A stretch of DNA of 64,000 nucleotides from Saprospiraceae bacterium. Lineage in GTDB: Bacteria > Bacteroidota > Bacteroidia > Chitinophagales > Saprospiraceae. This document shows positions 58,544-64,000 of the stretch, piece after piece. The notes beneath the pieces were generated by a model. It searched no databases. It was not told the origin of the DNA and was given only the letters and a program-made list of their open reading frames with translations. The number at the start of each line of letters is the position of its first letter. Position 1 is the first letter of the stretch. Position numbers and translations under genes: made by a program. Where the stretch lies: positions 248,001-312,000 of the forward strand of contig JADJWN010000002.1 in the NCBI GenBank assembly GCA_016716335.1, read 5' to 3'.

Positions 58544-60573
58544 TCATCCTTTGGTATTGATTTCTTTGGTCAACCTTGATTTCTGGATCTCAATGGTCTG
58601 AGGACCGGCGATAATCTTGAACTCTGTCCTTCTGTTGAATCTGTGTTCTTCTTCGCTGCACCGTACTCCGTCCTTGCACCTGTTCAATAGAAGGGATTCG
58701 CCATATCCGACCGCTTTGATGCGGCTGGCTTCTATGCCTTCCTTGACAAGCCATCGTTTGGCACTGTCAGCCCTTCTTTGGGAGAGCTTCTGGTTGTAGG
58801 TAGATACTCCCCGGCTATCGGTATGTGAAGAAAGTTCGATGACCATATCCGGATATTTGTCCATCAATTCTACGAGATAAGAGAGGTCTTTTTCTGCATC
58901 AGGCAAAATCTTATCATCATCGAAGTCATAATAAATGTTATTCAACCGTATGGGTTCGTTGATAGTATAGACATCAAATTCGGCTTCCTTGGGTTTAGGA
59001 TTGAGCTTTACTGTTTTTTTGAATGTGTAATCATCAAAAATTCCGTTTGTATTGAAGGTGACTGAGTCCGGATAATACCCGTCTCTGGTTACTATGGCTT
59101 TATAGGATTTATCGGCATCCAGCAAAAAGCTGAAATTATTTCCTGTATAATTGGTCTTACTTTCAGCACTGGTCATTTTGGGACCTTCGAGCAATTCTAC
59201 CGTTGCGCCATCCAATGGACCGTTTTCACCATCCACGAGCAATTGGAGGTCTATAATCAGATCTCTGATATTCACTAAGTAAATGTCTTCGCAGCAGGTT
59301 TCGCTTCCCTTGAATTTCTTTTTGTCCTTGTGTGTTCTGTTGGATACCAGAAATCCGGCATTACCGGAAGTGTTGAATCGTAGAAATTTGTCATTATATG
59401 AGGTGTTGTAGTTGAATCCTATGTTGGCAGCATCAGACCATCCTGATCCCGTCCACGCAGAATAAAAAATATCATAGCCTCCCATCCCGGGATGTCCTTC
59501 GGAGCTGAAGTATAAGTACCATCTTTGTAGAACGGGGTTTCATCATTTTTGGCCGTATTGATTTTAGGTCCGAGGTTGACCGGCAGTCCATAGCTGTCTC
59601 CTTTGATAGTAGAATAGTAAATATCCATTCCGCCGAATCCTCCGGGCATGTCCGAGGCGAAGAACAATACCTTTTCCCCGAATAATTCGCCTTCATAAGG
59701 ATGTCTGGACAGAAATTCTCCGTTTACATTTGCCAGCTCTGTGGGTGGTGTCCATTGGTCATTCACCCTGTTGGATACAAATATCCGGGACCATTCAATC
59801 CCATTGGCCTGCAATTTAGCCCGGGTGAAATACATACGCTTTCCGTCAGCAGAAAAGGACACGCCACCGGTATGGAAGCCCTGACGGTTTATAAACTCCG
59901 GCAGAGCAGTAGCTTTATCGTATCCACCCTGAACGTTTCTGGGAGCTACGTAGAGTTTGGCATGATAATCCCCTTCGTTTCCGTCTATAATTACTTCATT
60001 TTTACGATTGAAGGATGAAAAATAAAGTGAACCATCTGTAAAGAGGGCAGGGGAGGACTCGGCTGAACCGGAATTTATGGCGTCTCCTGCAAAGCTGATT
60101 ACAACCTCAATATTCTCCGGGTACTTGCTCAAGGCCAGGATGCCGCTTTGTTCGAATATGGCTTCATTCCTGATATTTTCGTCATCGGTGAGAGAAATCA
60201 GTTCGTTGAATGCATTGAGGGCATCCTTGTATTTACCCTGATATTTGAGACTGCGGCCATAATCCAGCAGCACCTCGGTAAATTCTCCTTTCTTATCTCT
60301 TTTTAGTACCCGGTCATAGAGCTTCTCTGCCTTATTATAGTCTTTCAACAGCATGTACAGGTCTGCCATACTTACGAGCAGATTGTTGTCTTTACTTTCC
60401 TTATGTGCCTTATCAAACCATTCAATGGCATTGTAATAATCGTAATTTTTAGCTGCTGTTTCTGCAGTTTCGATCATCTGCTCATAGCTTGATGTGGTAA
60501 AAGGCTGAGCATATAGACCGGAATGTAAAGTGCAGATCAAAAAAATGATTATTGCTGAAATGAATTTATGCAT
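58544..60573 (-). CDS. porE: PorE-like T9SS protein (TPR, PD40, CRD, OmpA), frame broken
   Basis: Two frames (60573-59419 and 59485-58544) join into one protein of about 676 residues. Signal peptide IIIFLICTLHSGLYA; TPR about 25-135; PD40 propeller (LYFSSFNRKN, FFASDMPGGFGGMDIYYS, GMGGYDIFYSAW); carboxypeptidase-regulatory-like fold (GPLDGATVELLEGP); C-terminal OmpA peptidoglycan-binding domain (NIYYDFDDDKILPDAEKDL, SSHTDSRGVSTYNQKLSQRR). One T is missing at about 59514-59515, which restores DGTLYFSSEGHPGMGGYDIF. The order matches PorE, which anchors the T9SS to peptidoglycan. It lies 32 bases after the PorP/SprF gene. Confidence 0.85.
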
Positions 60574-60605
60574 TGTATGAAAATATTATTGTGATTACAC
60601 AAATA

Positions 60606-61712
60606 TCAGAGTGTAGGACAGAAGATCACCGGCTTGGGTTTGGGTTTTTTGTATATCTTACCCATGTACTGCACGCCAATTTCAAAACCGCCCACGGCTC
60701 CGGATTGAGGTGAAAGGTCTGAGATATCCAGATCATATGCCAGTCCGAATCTGTAATCTTTGTACTCAGCACCTACCATCAGTATGGCCTGACGCAGATT
60801 TCTGAAACCCAGGCCGCCGTCCAGTATGATGCCTTTTTCTTCATCCATCGTGTATTTTACATGGCCATTGTAGTTGAAGGCACTGTAATCTCCGATGCTG
60901 TAATAGTAAAAACCGGGCACCACGGCCACTTTTTTACTGACCTTCATATCATAGGATCCGTGAATGTTAAGTCCTCTCTGTTTTCTTTCCGAAGTGCTGC
61001 GAATCTGGGGCTTAAAAATACCTTCCATGGCAAAACCCAGTTTAAGGTCGCTGTCTTTTCTTCGGGCATTATACATGAAGCCGAATGTCCAATCTTTGAG
61101 AGGCAGACTGATTCGATCCTGCACATTGGTTCCACCTCCGCCGCCTCCCGATCTGAGCATATTGAACCTCGAAACATCTGGATCCGTACCATTCAGGATT
61201 CCATATCTGGTATCTCCGGCCGATAATTCATTGAACGTACGGGATACTATGGCATATTGTCCGCCGAAGGTAAGTATGTTGGTCTGTTTTTTGTCTAATG
61301 AAAAATGGTAAGCAGCATTGATTTTGGTCATGGCCCAGTTCTGAAAGGCTCCTCTGCCTACCGGAAAGTTGCCCATATCATCAGGATTGGGCTGGTGAAA
61401 AGTACCGGCTCTGCCAAGTCCCAATATTCCGTCAATTTCAAAGCCTACGCCTACCCAATCCTGTGCTCTGAGTCCTCTGATGATAGGTGCATCCACAGAA
61501 AGTGCCAGAGTCTGATACTGGTTGTCAGTTACCGTAAAGAATTTGTCGGAATATATACCACTGATTCTGTAGGAGCCATAAAATGCTCCGGCAAATGCGG
61601 GATTTACATTCAGAGGATTGAACTGATAATAGGAAAAATGAATATCCTGACCGTTCACCAAATGCACCAACAGGCACATAAGCAGGGCAACATTCGTCTT
61701 TTTTAGCCACAT
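60606..61712 (-). CDS. PorP/SprF family T9SS outer-membrane protein
   Basis: About 368 residues from Met 61712 (MWLKKTNVALLMCLLVHLVNG signal); the open frame to 61820 adds an unlikely 36 residues. DIHFSYYQFNPLNVNPAFAGAF is the family hallmark; a beta-barrel follows. PorP/SprF proteins pair with PorE-like OmpA proteins and help present T9SS substrates. It heads the porP-porE transcript. Confidence 0.88.
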   Translation of the reverse strand: MWLKKTNVALLMCLLVHLVNGQDIHFSYYQFNPLNVNPAFAGAFYGSYRISGIYSDKFFTVTDNQYQTLALSVDAPIIRGLRAQDWVGVGFEIDGILGLGRAGTFHQPNPDDMGNFPVGRGAFQNWAMTKINAAYHFSLDKKQTNILTFGGQYAIVSRTFNELSAGDTRYGILNGTDPDVSRFNMLRSGGGGGGTNVQDRISLPLKDWTFGFMYNARRKDSDLKLGFAMEGIFKPQIRSTSERKQRGLNIHGSYDMKVSKKVAVVPGFYYYSIGDYSAFNYNGHVKYTMDEEKGIILDGGLGFRNLRQAILMVGAEYKDYRFGLAYDLDISDLSPQSGAVGGFEIGVQYMGKIYKKPKPKPVIFCPTL

Positions 61713-61921
61713 ACGATTTAAGATTAAACCACGATTTCGAACTCGAAAGATATAACTAATTTCTGAAATGTAAAGTGTGAAGCAAAATTTGCCTTGTTTC
61801 GAAATACTATTTTTATCCAAATGAAGCGATTGAGACAGTTTTTTTATCTTTTGGAAGAGTAATCAGGACGTTGTGAATGTACAGACGGCAACTATTTGTA
61901 CCTTTGGGATAAAATGATATT

Positions 61922-62905
61922 TTGAGAAGGAAATCTGCCTTTTGGATTTTAGCCTGCATCGTCTGCAGTTCCCTCCAACTGACCGGACAGACTTCGGGAT
62001 TTTTTGTCCCATCTGATACCTTAGACAGAGGCAGATTTCACAAGGCTCTATTGTTTTCCGGGGTCACTTACACCGGCTTTTCCATAGGTCTGTATCATGC
62101 CTGGTACAGAAACTACCCTCAGAGCTCATTTCATTTGTTCAATGATTGGGGAGAATGGAGACATATGGACAAGATAGGTCATGTATATACTGCCTATATT
62201 CAGGGAGTATTGTGCTACAAAGGTGCCCGCTGGACAGGATTGGATGAGGATAAGTCCATACTTACAGGTATGATCTGTGGCAGTCTGTTTCAGACAACCA
62301 TAGAAATCATGGATGGCTTTTCTAAGGAATGGGGTTTTTCGGTGACTGACATGGGAGCCAACATACTGGGTACGGCCACTTTTGCATTGCAGCAGAGATA
62401 TTGGGGCGAACAGAGAATCAGCCTTAAAGTATCCTCTTCGCCTGCCACATACAGCTCCGATCCCATATATTCTGTGGATGGGCTGCATACCTCTTCACTG
62501 AATGAGCGGGCCAATTCCTTATTCGGAAGGAGTTTTGCGGAGAGATATCTGAAGGATTATAATGCACAGACTTACTGGCTTTCTGTCAACGTGAAGGATT
62601 TTTCAGGTAACAGTGGAAGCTGGCCGGCATGGCTTAATATTGCAGTAGGCTATGGAGGGGCAAATATGTTTGGCGGGTACGAAAACACCTGGGAGAAAGA
62701 GAGTCATATTTTTAAGCTGAGTGAAAATAGCTTTCCCAGATACAGCCAGTTTTATATTGGTCCGGATATCAATCTCACCCGCCTGGGATTGAAAAGTCCT
62801 TTTTTGAAAACCTTAGCCACTGTATTTAATATTTTCAAAGTGCCCGCACCTGCCCTGGAGATTAATACCAGAGGTCAGGTCATTTTTCATTTGATAAAGA
62901 TCTGA
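61922..62905 (+). CDS. DUF2279-like exported protein
   Basis: A 327-residue protein starting at TTG 61922 (no ATG is in frame upstream) with signal peptide AFWILACIVCSSLQLTG. It contains FNDWGEWRHMDKIGHVYTAY, the conserved segment of DUF2279/YfiM-like proteins with Asp, Lys, His, followed by a membrane-associated helical region and a beta-rich C-terminal part. Function unknown. TACCTTTG at 61899-61906 may be its -7 element. Confidence 0.72.
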   Translation: MRRKSAFWILACIVCSSLQLTGQTSGFFVPSDTLDRGRFHKALLFSGVTYTGFSIGLYHAWYRNYPQSSFHLFNDWGEWRHMDKIGHVYTAYIQGVLCYKGARWTGLDEDKSILTGMICGSLFQTTIEIMDGFSKEWGFSVTDMGANILGTATFALQQRYWGEQRISLKVSSSPATYSSDPIYSVDGLHTSSLNERANSLFGRSFAERYLKDYNAQTYWLSVNVKDFSGNSGSWPAWLNIAVGYGGANMFGGYENTWEKESHIFKLSENSFPRYSQFYIGPDINLTRLGLKSPFLKTLATVFNIFKVPAPALEINTRGQVIFHLIKI

Positions 62906-63073
62906 ATTCAACAAAGGATCACAGAATGTAATACGTCCTGATTTGGCTGATAAACGGGCCGATTTGCTCACTTGCTTTAAATTCACAACGTGAAGGTTCA
63001 TTAAGGAAAGTGCTTACTTAATTGCCATTTCAAGCCTCATTATGAAGTTTTAATGCATAATTCGTGTTAAAAT

Positions 63074-63106
63074 AAAAAGAGCGCTCCTGTGCAGGTGGCG
63101 CTCTTC
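63074..63106 (-). terminator. Intrinsic terminator of the TPR gene
   Basis: AAGAGCGC / GCGCTCTT stem followed on the minus strand by TTTTATTTT. Confidence 0.75.
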
Positions 63107-63142
63107 AGTCTTGGTTATTAAAAGAGTACTTCTTGATAATGA

Positions 63143-64000
63143 TCAGATATCTTCATCTTCCTCAAAATACCGGATCATAGCATTTATATCTTTATCTAAT
63201 CTGAGTTCAGGTGCCATATCAAAAATGATCTGATGGCCATCAAAATCTTCCAAAAAGGCTTCCTCCAGCAGACTGAGTGCCAGCTTTTTCTCTTTTGACA
63301 AGATAAGCAATGATGGCTCTGCAATAAAGCAGGTCGGCGCCATAAGTATGGTCTTCGGCTTCATCCAGTATCTGTAGAGCCTCCTCATACAGCCCAAGCT
63401 TGATCATAAAGCAGGCATACTCCCTCCAGTAGGTGGTATCCTCCGGTCCTGTCTGGGTAGCCATCTGGAAATTGACAGTTGCTTTATTGTAATCTTCTAT
63501 GGCGAGGTAAGCCTTGGCGAGTCCGAGGTAATATTCTTCCCTTCGGTTTTCCAAGCCTATCGCTTTATGGTATGCATTGATGGCATTATACCATATTTCT
63601 TCTTTGGCATAGCATTTACCCAACAGATAGTATGCTTCATCATTGTACCCATCCAGCTTGATAGATCTGATCAACCACTGCTTGGCCACATTGATATTGT
63701 TAAGATGAATGTAGCAGTCAGCAATGCTTACCATCAGCTCGCTGTTGGGTCCGAATTTAGCATTGGCCTCAATATATATCTGCAGTGCTTTGTCAAAATC
63801 CCTGATCTGCAGGCATGTATCTGCACAATCCAGATAGCCGCTTTCGAAATCAGGATTGATTATAAATGAATATTCCAGTGCCTCGATGGCTTTTTCGTAT
63901 TCTCCGGTACAATTGTAACCATGCCCGAGATTGTACCATGCCTGATAATTGTAAGGGTCGGTCTCAATGATTTCCTGGTGCAGTTTGACACTGTCCTCAT
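63143..64000 (-). CDS. TPR-repeat protein, partial at right edge, frame broken
   Basis: The frame is open from the right edge (EDSVKLHQEIIETDPYNYQA...) through MVSIADCYIHLNN, so the gene begins outside the window. TPR units are evident: AWYNLGHGYNCTGEYEKAIE, AYYLLGKCYAKEEIWYNAIN, YYLGLAKAYLAIEDYNKATV. One extra A in the run near 63295 shifts the frame: removing it joins YLVKREKLALSLLEEAF to the true end DINAMIRYFEEDEDI at 63143. A cytoplasmic scaffold protein; partner unknown. Confidence 0.8.

Overview
The window reads as a chromosomal segment of a Bacteroidota bacterium, most plausibly a saprospirian-like lineage (the phylum is secure, the lower rank is a guess). Supporting signs are promoter elements of the TTG-N16-21-TAnnTTTG type, type IX secretion (T9SS) components (PorE-like OmpA/TPR protein, PorP/SprF, DUF5103 plug protein), several secreted proteins that appear to carry C-terminal T9SS sorting domains, and the conserved order xerC - hpf - tRNAs - tuf - tRNA-Trp - secE - nusG - rplKAJL - rpoBC.

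Layout. 1-1310: a tandem array (unit about 361 bp) on the minus strand, built from a small GIY-YIG nuclease ORF, a truncated 3' part of tRNA-Lys and an intrinsic terminator; it starts at an intact tRNA-Lys(UUU) and runs off the left edge. 1.4-2.7 kb: rnz and a STAS protein. 3.3-8 kb: clpC, infC, a TspO-like protein and a lipoprotein. 8-14 kb: two large secreted proteins (one with seven Cys-rich repeats, one with a dockerin-like segment) and a TlpA-like lipoprotein. 14.2-30.5 kb: the xerC-to-rpoC housekeeping block, with a photolyase gene inside it. 30.6-40 kb: mainly minus-strand housekeeping genes (phosphoesterase, lpd, T9SS plug protein, mpg, nnr, S4 protein, PPK2, DUF58, trxA) with rsmG on the plus strand. 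40-47 kb: a TPR/PD40/SPOR envelope protein, a secreted subtilase and a flippase. 47-51 kb: a helical stress-like protein, an ECF sigma factor, a TM-plus-barrel protein and a lipoprotein. 51-52 kb: GC-rich 20-bp tandem repeats. 52-62 kb: a PA-domain secreted protein, lipid A/LPS core genes (hldE-type kinase, waaA), an outer-membrane protein, a DUF4833 protein and a porE-porP pair. 62-64 kb: a DUF2279-like protein and a TPR protein cut by the right edge.

One feature colours the whole annotation. At least nine genes carry single-base frame breaks, mostly a shortened homopolymer, including the essential rpoB, rpoC and clpC. Translating the alternative frame restores the expected protein in nearly every case. 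The simplest reading is residual sequencing or assembly error, so these genes are annotated across the break as single genes. rpoB is different: about 32 residues also appear to be missing. The subtilase has an in-frame TGA, which is a substitution and not an indel.

Functional links: PorE/PorP and the plug protein belong to the T9SS that would export the secreted proteins coded here. The sigma factor, the TM-barrel protein and the lipoprotein look like one envelope-sensing operon. The OMP-waaA-kinase run serves outer-membrane biogenesis. The most unusual structure is the GIY-YIG/tRNA-remnant array at the left edge.
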